Origin: UBA1672 sp051967755
GTDB lineage: Bacteria > Pseudomonadota > Alphaproteobacteria > Micavibrionales > Micavibrionaceae
Direction: 5' to 3'
Length of the DNA stretch: 64,000 nt
Assembly (NCBI GenBank): GCA_051967755.1
Contig: JBQDYD010000006.1
Span: 1 to 64,000 of the forward strand
The notes under the pieces were generated by a model. The model was not told where the DNA came from. It saw nothing but the letters and a program-made list of their open reading frames with translations, and searched no databases. Each line of letters starts with the position of its first letter. The first letter of the stretch is position 1. A program made the position numbers and the translations under genes. Positions 27,455-36,987 of this stretch are shown piece after piece.

Positions 27455-28861
27455 TTAGTCCACAATATGTAGGTTACTTAACTCTCTACTAATGGTTTCG
27501 AATACATCAATCAGGTCTTCTTGATTTGGCGCATCATGATAGTAATCTTCCCCCGTCGCGCATTGTTTATAATAATTTTTGGTCGATTGAGGCACATTCG
27601 AATAGAACGTCACCGTGTAAATAATGGCTCCTTTCGATTTTAAGTCCTCACAAACATCCAAAAATTTATTATTTAACGACCCGGCATTCAGGTTATGATC
27701 TTGTGTAGGACCATAGGCGGAATAATAAGAGTGCATTGTATTTTGACCATCTGTCATCATGACAATTGCTTTTCTCCAATATTGATTATTCCAGTCATGC
27801 CCTTCTTCGAACGGATAATCCTCAGACAAGACACGCCCGCCCCACACCATGCCGTAGTTACCATATGTGTGACCACGCGCTTCCATATAGTCGATCATTG
27901 ATTTCAGTTCAGACGGACTATTCGTAAGCGGCACGATATGTGCTCTGGGACAAATTTCATTAGGCTTTCTGTATGGATAGTAATTACCGTAATACCAATA
28001 CCCATGACAATACGGATCATCATCTTCATCACGACAATATCTGTACATATCCCATGGCCCTTCATGGTCCAGCGTATCATCCGGTGAGTCCGCGGCCAAA
28101 ACACAGCCCAGCCAGTCATATCCGTTCTGATTCGTAGAATAAGGAATATTATGCGGGTTATTTACGAACTTAGTGCCGTAGTAATCCCCGTTAGTATCTT
28201 CCCCAAGCCCATACGGACCGACATTCACAGATGTACTGTAAGGAACCAAGCCAATCTTAATGTAATCAGGGTCCCGTGTTACCATACTGTCTAAATCTTC
28301 AGGGTCAGCATCCTGCCCGTCTTCGACATCAATACCGTACAATATATAAATAAAGTTAGATGCGGCATTTTTTAATGCCTGAATATTGTTATTCGTAGAC
28401 ATAGACCCGGTGTTATCCAAGACCATCACCACTTCAATCCCTTGAACCTCACGCAGAACAGTCGTGGAGGCATCGACGTCTATCGTTTCAATGCCAATTA
28501 CCCCCAGGAATAATGTGTGATATTCCGCCGTTCCCGAGACAATCACCTCATCCCCGACCAATTGAACGGTCGGTTCAAATGTAACACCCAATTTATCAAG
28601 CGGATAATTCGCCTCAAAGAATTCTTTTACTTTCTGCTCAATCGCAGATTGGTTCGTCGCCGAAGCCGTGGCCGCCAAAGCCGCAGCATCCAATGCCTGT
28701 GCCAGTCGCTGTTTCACCAGATACGCCTGCGAGTAATCCAGAGACATCCCCGCGACCCCAATCAATAACGGAGCCATTATGCCGAACAAAACGGCAATCG
28801 TACCCGTTACATCCGATATATAATTTCGAATAATGCTCCATAGATTATCTGTGTGTTCCAT
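27455..28861 (-). CDS. tadG: TadG-like minor pilin with von Willebrand A domain
   Basis: Residues 20-60 form the TadE/TadG-type hydrophobic start (GTIAVLFGIMAPLLIGVAGMSLDYSQ). A vWA domain follows from about 143, with the metal-ion site DNTGSMS (149-155) and later VMMTDGQNT. The 468-residue protein is exported and exposed, and TadG proteins act in pilus anchoring or surface display. A Tyr- and Asp-rich stretch with several Cys lies at about 250-300 (CVLAAD, YRYCRDEDDDPYC), probably an inserted disulfide loop in the vWA domain. It is the last gene of the leftward run starting at 29953. Confidence 0.9.
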   Translation of the reverse strand: MEHTDNLWSIIRNYISDVTGTIAVLFGIMAPLLIGVAGMSLDYSQAYLVKQRLAQALDAAALAATASATNQSAIEQKVKEFFEANYPLDKLGVTFEPTVQLVGDEVIVSGTAEYHTLFLGVIGIETIDVDASTTVLREVQGIEVVMVLDNTGSMSTNNNIQALKNAASNFIYILYGIDVEDGQDADPEDLDSMVTRDPDYIKIGLVPYSTSVNVGPYGLGEDTNGDYYGTKFVNNPHNIPYSTNQNGYDWLGCVLAADSPDDTLDHEGPWDMYRYCRDEDDDPYCHGYWYYGNYYPYRKPNEICPRAHIVPLTNSPSELKSMIDYMEARGHTYGNYGMVWGGRVLSEDYPFEEGHDWNNQYWRKAIVMMTDGQNTMHSYYSAYGPTQDHNLNAGSLNNKFLDVCEDLKSKGAIIYTVTFYSNVPQSTKNYYKQCATGEDYYHDAPNQEDLIDVFETISRELSNLHIVD

Positions 28862-28888
28862 GGCGTATTCCTTTCGTTTAAAAACTTA

Positions 28889-29428
28889 TTAAGGCACCCG
28901 TAGTACGACCGGCGTACTGCGTCCTCGGCTAAAAGCCCTCTCCTCCATGCCAAACGCGGTCATAACAAAACCGGCAAACAGAGGTTCATAATTATATGCG
29001 ACTGAAACCATAACAACGCCTTCATTCGCACTTTGTACGGCACTAACATCAGAAAGTGGATTACTGACCGGAGGCATATTGCGTGTCTCACGCCATACAA
29101 TTTCAGAATTTGCATCTTCATCAAAACGGATACTGATGATATCAACGCCATAGCTGGAGCTATCAATCGGTTCAAAAGCCAACTTACCGGCTTCTATGGC
29201 TTCGTTTATATCCGCATCAGACACAATATTTTGACGTGTAATCAAATCAGCAACCACCTGAGAGGCGCGTATCGTTTTCTGATTTGCCAAAATAGCATTT
29301 CCGGCATCAAAAACACCGACAAGCAACATAAGCATAATAGGGAAAATCATCGCAGCCTCAATCGCGGCAAGGCCATGCTCCTCATCTTTCCATCTTTTTA
29401 TTAATTGCTTTATCTTATCTAACACCAT
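28889..29428 (-). CDS. tadE: TadE/TadF-like minor pilin
   Basis: The N-terminus is a short charged stretch, then EHGLAAIEAAMIFPIMLMLLVGVFDAG, the pseudopilin-like helix of the TadE family with its Glu. The remaining 130 residues form a periplasmic domain with few recognisable features. CpaA is expected to cleave before the helix. It lies between the second TadE-like gene (three bases upstream) and tadG (27 bases downstream). TadE and TadF cannot be told apart from sequence alone. Confidence 0.88.
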   Translation of the reverse strand: MVLDKIKQLIKRWKDEEHGLAAIEAAMIFPIMLMLLVGVFDAGNAILANQKTIRASQVVADLITRQNIVSDADINEAIEAGKLAFEPIDSSSYGVDIISIRFDEDANSEIVWRETRNMPPVSNPLSDVSAVQSANEGVVMVSVAYNYEPLFAGFVMTAFGMEERAFSRGRSTPVVLRVP

Positions 29429-29431
29429 CTT

Positions 29432-29953
29432 TTACGCCCCCTGAAATTCATAGGGTTCACTTTGCATGACAATTGTGGACATGAACAATGTCGATCCCCC
29501 CGGCCCGTTTAACAAAGGCCCTACAATAGGTGTAATCATCTGATATCTGTACGCAACGCGGATAACAACGCGGTCATTTGATGCACCCGGATCAAACCCT
29601 TGCGGGATCAAGTCACCGTTACTATCAAATGTTGCCGCCGAATAATCACCATAACTATCGATTGTCGTTACCTCGATGATGAAATCTTCGCAATCAACCA
29701 GAACGGTCGCAAAGTCACATAACGCGTCACGGAACATTTGTTGCGGATCACCATTTGTTTGTTGAATCTTACCTGTTTTGATAAGACGCGCAGCAGAATC
29801 CGTCGCGCCCTCAACCAACGATGCCGACAGATACATTAAGGATAATTCTATAATACCAAGACTGATCAAAAGATAAGGCATAAAGAGCATGCTAAACTCT
29901 ATAGCAGTCGCCCCATCTCTGTTTTTCTTATATTTTCTCAATAACTTAAACAT
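29432..29953 (-). CDS. tadE: TadE/TadF-like minor pilin
   Basis: The product opens MFKLLRKYKKNRDGATAIEF and continues with a long hydrophobic helix (SMLFMPYLLISLGIIELSLMY). It has the prepilin processing site after Gly and the Glu at +5, as in TadE proteins. The periplasmic part holds two Cys (CDFATVLVDCEDF) that could form a disulfide. It is the first gene of the tadE-tadE-tadG run, separated by three bases from the next gene. Confidence 0.88.
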   Translation of the reverse strand: MFKLLRKYKKNRDGATAIEFSMLFMPYLLISLGIIELSLMYLSASLVEGATDSAARLIKTGKIQQTNGDPQQMFRDALCDFATVLVDCEDFIIEVTTIDSYGDYSAATFDSNGDLIPQGFDPGASNDRVVIRVAYRYQMITPIVGPLLNGPGGSTLFMSTIVMQSEPYEFQGA

Positions 29954-30025
29954 GTGCCTTAAACCTTATAAACGTCGAGATATATGACATTTAAATCAAA
30001 TTTGTTCTTGTTTTTAGGCATAAAA

Positions 30026-30044
30026 AAAGCGGATTCACCGCTTT
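30026..30044 (-). terminator. Terminator after the small membrane protein gene
   Basis: The stem AAAGCGG/CCGCTTT with a five-base loop is followed on the minus strand by TTTTATG, making a run of seven T with the stem end. It separates the kinase-like operon from the tadE operon. Confidence 0.88.
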
Positions 30045-30150
30045 GAACACCTAATGGCCAGGTCGCCCCCAATGACAACACCGCCATTACACCAGTGTAA
30101 AAAACAATCCTAAAGATAAGATTAACAAGCAGAAAAAAGCTGAAGAAAAA

Positions 30151-30654
30151 TCACGATTCCGGCGGCGTTACGCCATCCTCTGTTTCCTCTTGTTGCAGGC
30201 CGCTAACCTGATGCCCCCACATATCGATCAACTTTTTTTGACGTTTTTTAATCGCCTTCATACGCGCCAGCCCTTTTTGATAAAGGAAAGAAGACACAAT
30301 ACCCGTCATAACCCAATCAATCATGTATCCGAACGCTGCGGCCAGATAGATAATTGCCATATAATTCATATTGGTCACAATATCGACACTCGCCTCAAAG
30401 TCATTCCCCATCGACCATAATTTAAATACAAACGGCACGCAGCCTGCCAGGTTCATAGCCGCAACCGTCGATGCGCGCGCGCCTACGCCCTTCGCACTCA
30501 TGAAAAAGGCCACTAAACTTGGCAACATTCCGAAAAACAGCAACATAGAGGTTGGTAAAAACAACAAAGCCAACAACGTAGTTACAATTAAAAAAATACG
30601 GGCTTTCCAAGTGATACCGCCTGATTTTTTCGATTTCTTTTTTGCTTTCGCCAT
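30151..30654 (-). CDS. Small multi-helix membrane protein in the Tad locus
   Basis: Starting from the ATG at 30654, which has an AGGGGA ribosome site seven bases upstream, the product has 167 residues. It starts with a Lys/Ser-rich end (MAKAKKKSKKSGG), followed by about four membrane helices (from 18, 42, 70 and 100) and a charged tail with KKRQKK. The longer frame to 30735 would overlap the upstream gene. I do not recognise the family. It is 11 bases downstream of the pseudokinase gene and is most likely its partner. Confidence 0.65.
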   Translation of the reverse strand: MAKAKKKSKKSGGITWKARIFLIVTTLLALLFLPTSMLLFFGMLPSLVAFFMSAKGVGARASTVAAMNLAGCVPFVFKLWSMGNDFEASVDIVTNMNYMAIIYLAAAFGYMIDWVMTGIVSSFLYQKGLARMKAIKKRQKKLIDMWGHQVSGLQQEETEDGVTPPES

Positions 30655-30665
30655 CAACGCATCCC

Positions 30666-32732
30666 CTAAAATATCCGGTATCCGGATAAAAACGCCACCA
30701 CACTCATGACCGTAATACCTGTTGCGATAATCCATGACACTACCGCCGCAGCTTCGCGTCCGTTCACAACCCCATACGTACTTTTATTCGCTAATCTTTT
30801 ATTATACTCGTTATATTCATTTTGAAGGATCTTGAACTCCTTCTTAGCCAAATCAAAAGCCCTTTTGTCCTTTAACCGTGTTGTTTCATTATCAATAATG
30901 GCTGACATACCAACCAAATTGCCTTGCTCGGCCTCATGCTTAACGCCCTCTTCTATCGTTTTCCTAAGCTTCAAATTATAATAAAGCTTGTAAACGCTAG
31001 ACAAAGAATCAAGGAAAACCCCCGCAATAGCAGGCAAGCTAGAGACTTTTGTCCTCATCTGAAGCGCTGCGAGAAAACGAAGGTTTCCTGCGATTTTCTT
31101 ATCTTTATCAGGGGAATTGAGGTCATAAATCACCCGCTCTATCAAACGTGCATTATGGACGGAGAAAAACGAAACACAGTGACTATCCAAAAACAATGCC
31201 GTCTCACTACCGCTCTTGGCCAAATGCTCAAACGTCAAAAGCGCTGTTTGATCATTATAAACAAAAAAGTCGTTAAATTTCGGGCTCATACAAGGTGCAC
31301 TGCTGCACAGTGCATACATACATCGTGCCACGCCCTGAGCCTGAGATTTTTGACGCAACGTCGCGCGGCATGTATCGAACGATTTAATATTCGCCAACAT
31401 ATCAGCCTGCGACACAGGCTTTAAACTTACGGCATGATCAGGAAGGTTTTGCAAAAGAGCCTCAGAAAACACATCCAGCTTCTGATCTTTTGCCACTGCA
31501 TTGGCCATAAGGCCGCCTAACCCGTCATACGTAAAACAATGCCCCTTATATTTTATTGGCAAATCAGGATTAAGCGCCATCGCGACCTGAGCCACGATAA
31601 AATCCCTGTTTTCAGATGCGCTTCCTATTGCGCTACTGCGATCCATCGCTTTGCTAAAATTATCAAACAGTTCCTTATCTGAAAAAGACTTATCGATCCA
31701 ATGCGTAAGCTCATCTTTCTGGATTAGCTCAATCGCCTCCTGCGGTGAGGACTGCATATCCATGGCCAAAATATCGGGGTATAAATATTTATGCCCCTTA
31801 AACGTCAGTGGTCTGTTGGCTTTCTTTCGGCGTGATGATGCGGGCGGCGTAATACGTGACCCGTCAACCCATGACAAAATATCGTCCACCCCCCACCGAA
31901 GCAACGGATCATCGTGCAAAACCCCCCTCAAGAATTCAACGAATGTCGCCTGTAACCGTTCTGCCCCTATAATTGTGCTATAGGTTCCAACCTCTATCTT
32001 TTTTTGAACGATATCCCGATCCGACAGCCCGCCTAGCTCATCTGTGCGGCGTAAAAACAACGCCAACGCGACACCGAAGGCATAAATATCATCCGCAATA
32101 CCGCCCTTGCCGCGCCCCATAGGCTCAGCCAATGCCTTATCAACAGGCATATACAGCGCGGGCTGGCTGGAGTTAGGGTGCGATGACAGGCAATCTCCCA
32201 AAATCACGGCTCTGTTTCTATCGGCACCGGCATAAAAAATATTATCTCCGCGAATAGAACCGTGAACAAAGCTTTTCTCAGACATTTCCTTGAGAATATT
32301 AGCCACCGGAGAAACAAGGAAATTCACAATATCGGGATGACACCACGTAATTTTACTTATCTGCCCTTTTTTCACAAGCGGATCACCCAAACCGCCCTGA
32401 TATAAGAAAACATAATGTTGTTTTTTTGTTAAAGGCCACCGAACAACGCCCGAACCGACCAATCGCACCAAAGACGTATTGGCGATGCCCTCATACGCCG
32501 TAACAGCAGGCCACCGCGGAAGGTCTTCTTTATTCGAAATTAATGCTATAAATTTTTTCGATCGATCACGACTGTCAACCGTCTCAAACGCTTTCGCTGA
32601 TCCGTTATCAAACTGCGGCAGCCTTTTACCGGAATCTATCGTAAGAAACTTCCCTAAGGAAACAGTCCCACCTCGGGAAACTTTCGAACCTGCTTGATCC
32701 TGACGCTCTTGCTTCACGCCTTCATCACTCAC
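30666..32732 (-). CDS. Membrane-anchored protein-kinase-fold protein, probably a pseudokinase
   Basis: The 688-residue protein carries a kinase-like domain at about 50-290. The catalytic-loop equivalent HGSIRGDN (157-164) keeps His and Asn but has Ser where the catalytic Asp should be. The metal-binding DFG position reads GDC (179-181), and no VAIK-type Lys is visible near FIALIS. The helix-F motif ADDIYAFG (213-220) is well kept, so the fold is clear. Residues 300-650 are an unrecognised helical region. The last 30 residues are one membrane helix. It heads an operon with the small membrane protein at 30151 and lies beside tadE and tadG, so a scaffold or regulatory role in pilus function is possible. 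Confidence 0.75.
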   Translation of the reverse strand: MSDEGVKQERQDQAGSKVSRGGTVSLGKFLTIDSGKRLPQFDNGSAKAFETVDSRDRSKKFIALISNKEDLPRWPAVTAYEGIANTSLVRLVGSGVVRWPLTKKQHYVFLYQGGLGDPLVKKGQISKITWCHPDIVNFLVSPVANILKEMSEKSFVHGSIRGDNIFYAGADRNRAVILGDCLSSHPNSSQPALYMPVDKALAEPMGRGKGGIADDIYAFGVALALFLRRTDELGGLSDRDIVQKKIEVGTYSTIIGAERLQATFVEFLRGVLHDDPLLRWGVDDILSWVDGSRITPPASSRRKKANRPLTFKGHKYLYPDILAMDMQSSPQEAIELIQKDELTHWIDKSFSDKELFDNFSKAMDRSSAIGSASENRDFIVAQVAMALNPDLPIKYKGHCFTYDGLGGLMANAVAKDQKLDVFSEALLQNLPDHAVSLKPVSQADMLANIKSFDTCRATLRQKSQAQGVARCMYALCSSAPCMSPKFNDFFVYNDQTALLTFEHLAKSGSETALFLDSHCVSFFSVHNARLIERVIYDLNSPDKDKKIAGNLRFLAALQMRTKVSSLPAIAGVFLDSLSSVYKLYYNLKLRKTIEEGVKHEAEQGNLVGMSAIIDNETTRLKDKRAFDLAKKEFKILQNEYNEYNKRLANKSTYGVVNGREAAAVVSWIIATGITVMSVVAFLSGYRIF

Positions 32733-32886
32733 GATATCCCCCTTTCATTATCCTTAAAAAAGAGAGCATAATTACACTTCTTATCTTAGCGTCTTTATTT
32801 AAACACGGTGCACGCGACATTCTGTCACGCCATCCTTAAAGTCTAAATGGGATCACTATAAAAGTAAAACACACAAGTCAGTATAT

Positions 32887-32926
32887 CAGAGTTTATTAAG
32901 AACTCTGTTTATTTTCATGAAAATAG
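32887..32926. repeat. Adjacent inverted repeat and palindrome
   Basis: CAGAGTT/AACTCTG with a seven-base loop (32887-32907) is followed by TTTATTTTC and then the palindrome ATTTTCATGAAAAT. It lies just past the purA stop. The T-rich side is on the plus strand, opposite to purA, so it does not look like the purA terminator. Function is unknown. Confidence 0.4.
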
Positions 32927-32940
32927 ATATTGATACCGCG

Positions 32941-34233
32941 TTAGTCGACGAACGGGTCGCGCATCAAAATCGTGTCATCGCGCTCAGGGCTTGTTGATAA
33001 CATGCTGACAGGTGCGCCGATTAATTCCTCGATATGGCGGGCATATTTCACGGCCGCCGCAGGTAAATCGCCCCATGTTCTGGCGCCGTATGTGCTTTCG
33101 CTCCACCCTTCCATCGTTTCATAGATCGGCTCAACCGCGGCTTGCTCTGCCTGTGATGCAGGAAGATAGTCAATTTCCTTCCCGTCAAGCTTGTACCCGA
33201 CACAGATTTTAATCTCTTCCAAACCATCAAGCACATCAAGCTTGGTCAGGGCGATACCATGAATACCATTTACACGCACGGCCTGACGCACAAGAACAGC
33301 ATCAAACCAACCACAGCGGCGCTTACGCCCTGTCACCGTACCGAATTCACGCCCCTTTTCACCAAGGAACTGGCCAACCTCATTATCTTGCTCGGTCGGG
33401 AACGGGCCTGTACCTACGCGCGTTGTATATGCCTTGGTGATACCAAGAACATATTTCAGTGCGTCCACACCAACACCTGAACCAATCGCCGCCTGCGCCG
33501 CAACCGTGTTTGATGAGGTTACAAACGGATATGTACCATGATCAATATCAAGCATCGTCCCTTGTGCGCCCTCGAACAAAATCTTTTTACCTTCGGTTCT
33601 GGCCTGATCCAAATCACGCCATACAACGCCTGCATATTTCAGGATATCGTCTGAAATCTCCATCAACTTGTCATACATTTCACCGGCATTGATGGTCTCT
33701 GCGCCCATCCCCTTGAGCAGGATATTATGGTGCAACATCATCTTGTTGATTTTCTCTTTCAACAATTCCGGCTGACGCAAATCACAAACGCGGATACCAC
33801 GGCGTGCGACTTTGTCCTCATAACACGGGCCGATACCGCGTTTTGTTGTGCCTAATTTCGAATCGCCACGTGTCAATTCCATTGCCTGATCAAGTGCCTG
33901 ATGAACAGGAAGGATCAAGTTTGCATTTTCGGCAATCACGAAGTTCTCAGGCGTGATTTTTACGCCCTTTTCCTTGATCATTGTGATTTCTTTTAACAAT
34001 GACCACGGGCTGACGACGACGCCGTTACCAATCATTGATACCTTACCTTCACGCACAACGCCCGATGGCAGTAAGTTCAACTTATATTCCGTACCGTCAA
34101 TCACAAGTGTGTGCCCGGCATTGTGACCGCCCTGAAAACGCACAACGACATCCGCGCGCGATGACAACCAGTCAACGATTTTACCTTTACCTTCGTCACC
34201 CCACTGTGACCCTATGACAACAACATTGCTCAT
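32941..34233 (-). CDS. purA: Adenylosuccinate synthetase
   Basis: PurA joins IMP and aspartate with GTP to form adenylosuccinate, the first committed AMP step. The protein starts MSNVVVIGSQWGDEGKGKIVD with the GTP loop and catalytic Asp of GDEGKGK. It shows GGHNAGHT, the IMP-binding segment TTKRGIGPCYEDKVARRGIR, FEGAQGTMLDIDHGTYPFVTSSN and VGTGPFPTE. Length 430 is normal. An AAAGG ribosome site precedes the start. It lies 28 bases downstream of hisZ, an arrangement common in alphaproteobacteria. Confidence 0.97.
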   Translation of the reverse strand: MSNVVVIGSQWGDEGKGKIVDWLSSRADVVVRFQGGHNAGHTLVIDGTEYKLNLLPSGVVREGKVSMIGNGVVVSPWSLLKEITMIKEKGVKITPENFVIAENANLILPVHQALDQAMELTRGDSKLGTTKRGIGPCYEDKVARRGIRVCDLRQPELLKEKINKMMLHHNILLKGMGAETINAGEMYDKLMEISDDILKYAGVVWRDLDQARTEGKKILFEGAQGTMLDIDHGTYPFVTSSNTVAAQAAIGSGVGVDALKYVLGITKAYTTRVGTGPFPTEQDNEVGQFLGEKGREFGTVTGRKRRCGWFDAVLVRQAVRVNGIHGIALTKLDVLDGLEEIKICVGYKLDGKEIDYLPASQAEQAAVEPIYETMEGWSESTYGARTWGDLPAAAVKYARHIEELIGAPVSMLSTSPERDDTILMRDPFVD

Positions 34234-34261
34234 AATTAACCTTTCTATACGATTAAATTTC

Positions 34262-35416
34262 TTAAGATTGTTCTTCTATTTTTCCGTTCCTGTAAACATA
34301 GCCACAAGAACTAGATGATTGCTCTGCCTCAGTTGCACGGACAGTCACCCACCCCTGCGCCTGCAAATCTTTTACGGTATGCCATGGCGTATCCACGGGC
34401 ACAAAAACTGATTTCTCATTTGGCTCTACATCGATCAAACGGGAAATTGTATCCATATACAGCGTAAAACCACGCGCCGTTTCAGAGGATAGCTTTTGAC
34501 CAAAGTGAATATCATAAGATCCGCCGCGCCCTAATTCACCGCGGCTGTCGGCTGCGAATAATGTAAATCCATAATTTTTGTGGTATTCGAAGCCGCTTTG
34601 CTCAATTAAATCAACGGTAATGCGCACATCATCGATATCCAAACTCTTAAACGCGTCCTGAATACCCTGACATAACGATTTCAACTGATCCAACTTGGCT
34701 TGGATCTCATCACCGAATTGTTGCCCCGCCAGCACATCAAACGCATTTTGTGCATCACCTGAGGCCTGCATTGCCGTCGCGATAAGGCCTGCGGCCTTTG
34801 CAGAAAGGGCATTCAAAACCTCTACATCACGCTGCTCAACCGCCTTTTTTGCCTTTGGCTGATCATCCTCATCGATATCATTCATCAAATCGGCAACAAA
34901 TCCCGGCACTGTTAAATCCAGTGTTAAATCCTTCAGGCCAAGAGATTTTAACCCCAAAATAGACAAAACGCATATTTCAATATCAGGATAAAGCGCCTGC
35001 GTATTATCAACCAACTCACACCCAACCTGCGTAAATTGACGCACAGTGCGCATTTGCGACCCGCGCGTTCTAAGGGCATCATTGGCATATGTCAGGCGTA
35101 GTGGCCTTGGCTCATTCGCAAGGCGTGAGGATACAATCCGTGCAACCTGCGCCGTAATATCAGAGCGCACACCAAGCATGCGGTGTGATACAGGATCCAT
35201 TAAACGGAACGTCTCAAGCGCAAGGCGCTCTCCCGGCCCCGGGGCCAACAGACTGTCTTCAAATTCTAAAATCGGGGGTTTAATACGGAGATATCCGTTA
35301 GAGCGGAAAATATCCATCAGGGTATCAATAGAGCGTGCCTCCCCTTCAGCGTGCGGAGGCAATATATCAACAAATCCATTAGGCAAAAGCGCCAAACTCT
35401 CGTCTGTCTCGCTCAT
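34262..35416 (-). CDS. hisZ: ATP phosphoribosyltransferase regulatory subunit HisZ
   Basis: HisZ is a catalytically inert paralogue of histidyl-tRNA synthetase that pairs with short-form HisG in the first step of histidine synthesis. The class II synthetase core is visible: PNGFVDILPPHAE, then YLRIKPPILEFEDSLL, motif 2-like MLGVRSDITAQVARIV and LRLTYANDALRTRG, with the histidine-binding loops reduced. At about 384 residues it is shorter than HisS. I chose the ATG at 35416, which has an AGGGA site at the right distance. The ATG six bases upstream would be too close to it. Confidence 0.9.
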   Translation of the reverse strand: MSETDESLALLPNGFVDILPPHAEGEARSIDTLMDIFRSNGYLRIKPPILEFEDSLLAPGPGERLALETFRLMDPVSHRMLGVRSDITAQVARIVSSRLANEPRPLRLTYANDALRTRGSQMRTVRQFTQVGCELVDNTQALYPDIEICVLSILGLKSLGLKDLTLDLTVPGFVADLMNDIDEDDQPKAKKAVEQRDVEVLNALSAKAAGLIATAMQASGDAQNAFDVLAGQQFGDEIQAKLDQLKSLCQGIQDAFKSLDIDDVRITVDLIEQSGFEYHKNYGFTLFAADSRGELGRGGSYDIHFGQKLSSETARGFTLYMDTISRLIDVEPNEKSVFVPVDTPWHTVKDLQAQGWVTVRATEAEQSSSSCGYVYRNGKIEEQS

Positions 35417-35482
35417 GAGCATCCCTATTTATTCAGTTAGGCTTACGATTATAACTTCTATGTCCGTAACGCCGTGTGGACA

Positions 35483-36868
35483 CTACCCTACACGGTTTAC
35501 TTTTTCAATGACCTCGCACAAATCATTTACGATTGTTTCGACTTTATCAGAATCATCCCCTTCGGCCATCACACGAATAACCGGTTCCGTGCCTGATTCA
35601 CGCACCAGAACACGCCCGCTTCCGTTAAAGCGTTCCTGCGCGCCCTTTATTTCATTCTGAACCGTATCGTTTGATAGTGGATTATTACCCGAATAGCGCA
35701 CATTCTTTAATATCTGCGGCAACGGATCAAACAACCTCAGAACCTCACTCACAGGTTTATCTTTTTCTTTTATGATGTTCAAAATTTGCAGCGCCGCCAA
35801 TAATCCATCGCCAGATTGTGCAAAATCACTCATCACGATATGGCCTGACTGCTCCCCGCCAAGGTTATAGCCATGTTTTTTCATATGCTCGACCACATAA
35901 CGATCCCCGACTTGGGTACGGATTAATTCCAACCCGTTTTCTTGCATTAATCGCTCAAGCCCCAAATTAGACATCACTGTGGAAACAAGACCACCGCCTT
36001 TTAAGGTTCCCTCTTCCTTCATCCAGAGCGCCAGCGCCGCCATAAGCTGGTCACCATCAATCTTATCGCCGCGTTCATCAACCATAATCAAACGGTCTGC
36101 ATCCCCATCCAGCGCAATCCCAAGATCCGCGCCTGTATCAACCACCGCCTCTTGCAAACGTCCTGTCGCCGTCGCGCCATAGCCATCATTAATATTACGG
36201 CCATCCGGTGTGTTACCGATGGCTTTTACATCGACTTCAAGCTCCCACAATACTTGCGGGGCAACCTTATATGCCGCGCCGTTGGCACAATCGACAACAA
36301 CCTTCAGCCCCTCTAATGTCCCTCTGCGCGGAATTGAGCGTTTCAGCGATTCAATATAGCGCCCAAGCGCATCATCAAGGCGGCTGGCTTTCCCTAAATC
36401 TTCCGGCGCGACCAATTCACTTGAAAGGTCTGAATCAATTTTCTCTTCGATTTTATCCTGAATTTCATCGGCAAGCTTATGCCCGTCAGGGCCGAATAGC
36501 TTGATCCCGTTATCTTGATACGGGTTATGAGATGCCGAAATCATCACCCCGACATCTGCGCGCAGAGACCGCGTTAATTTTGCAATACCGGGCGTTGGAA
36601 TCGGCCCGATAAGAATAACATCCATGCCCATTGCAACAAATCCTGCGCTCATCGCTTGTTCAAGCATATAGCCCGAAAGCCGCGTATCCTTACCGATCAC
36701 AACACGGTCCATATGCTTGCCATCACGCTCTTTCCTAAGAACACTGGCCGTTGCCATCGCAACCTTCAAAACCATATCAGGGGTCATCGGAAACGCGTTT
36801 GCTTTACCGCGAATACCATCCGTACCGAAATATTTTTTCTTGCTTTTACTGGCGTTTTCTAATTTCAT
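35483..36868 (-). CDS. glmM: Phosphoglucosamine mutase
   Basis: GlmM converts glucosamine-6-phosphate to glucosamine-1-phosphate for peptidoglycan and LPS precursors. Signatures: YFGTDGIRGKAN at the start, phosphoserine S113 in ISASHNP, metal site DGDADR, sugar loop GGEQSGHI and phosphate loop VRESGTEPVIRVM. Length is 461, with the usual four domains. It is followed on the same strand by hisZ. Upstream, on the other side of a lipoprotein gene in the opposite strand, lies ftsH. In many bacteria folP lies between ftsH and glmM, but it is absent here. Confidence 0.96.
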   Translation of the reverse strand: MKLENASKSKKKYFGTDGIRGKANAFPMTPDMVLKVAMATASVLRKERDGKHMDRVVIGKDTRLSGYMLEQAMSAGFVAMGMDVILIGPIPTPGIAKLTRSLRADVGVMISASHNPYQDNGIKLFGPDGHKLADEIQDKIEEKIDSDLSSELVAPEDLGKASRLDDALGRYIESLKRSIPRRGTLEGLKVVVDCANGAAYKVAPQVLWELEVDVKAIGNTPDGRNINDGYGATATGRLQEAVVDTGADLGIALDGDADRLIMVDERGDKIDGDQLMAALALWMKEEGTLKGGGLVSTVMSNLGLERLMQENGLELIRTQVGDRYVVEHMKKHGYNLGGEQSGHIVMSDFAQSGDGLLAALQILNIIKEKDKPVSEVLRLFDPLPQILKNVRYSGNNPLSNDTVQNEIKGAQERFNGSGRVLVRESGTEPVIRVMAEGDDSDKVETIVNDLCEVIEKVNRVG

Positions 36869-36987
36869 AAGGCAACTTTATGCATGGCTATATGTATTTA
36901 CAATAGAGAATATATTTATAGCGCAGAAACTCCATAAAAACCAATGGCTTTTCTACTCAATAGATTTAGTGTCGGACAGAAAAAAAT

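Noticed and set aside
30151..30735. Longer start of the small membrane protein at 30735
   Set aside because: It would overlap the upstream gene, and the ribosome site clearly favours 30654.
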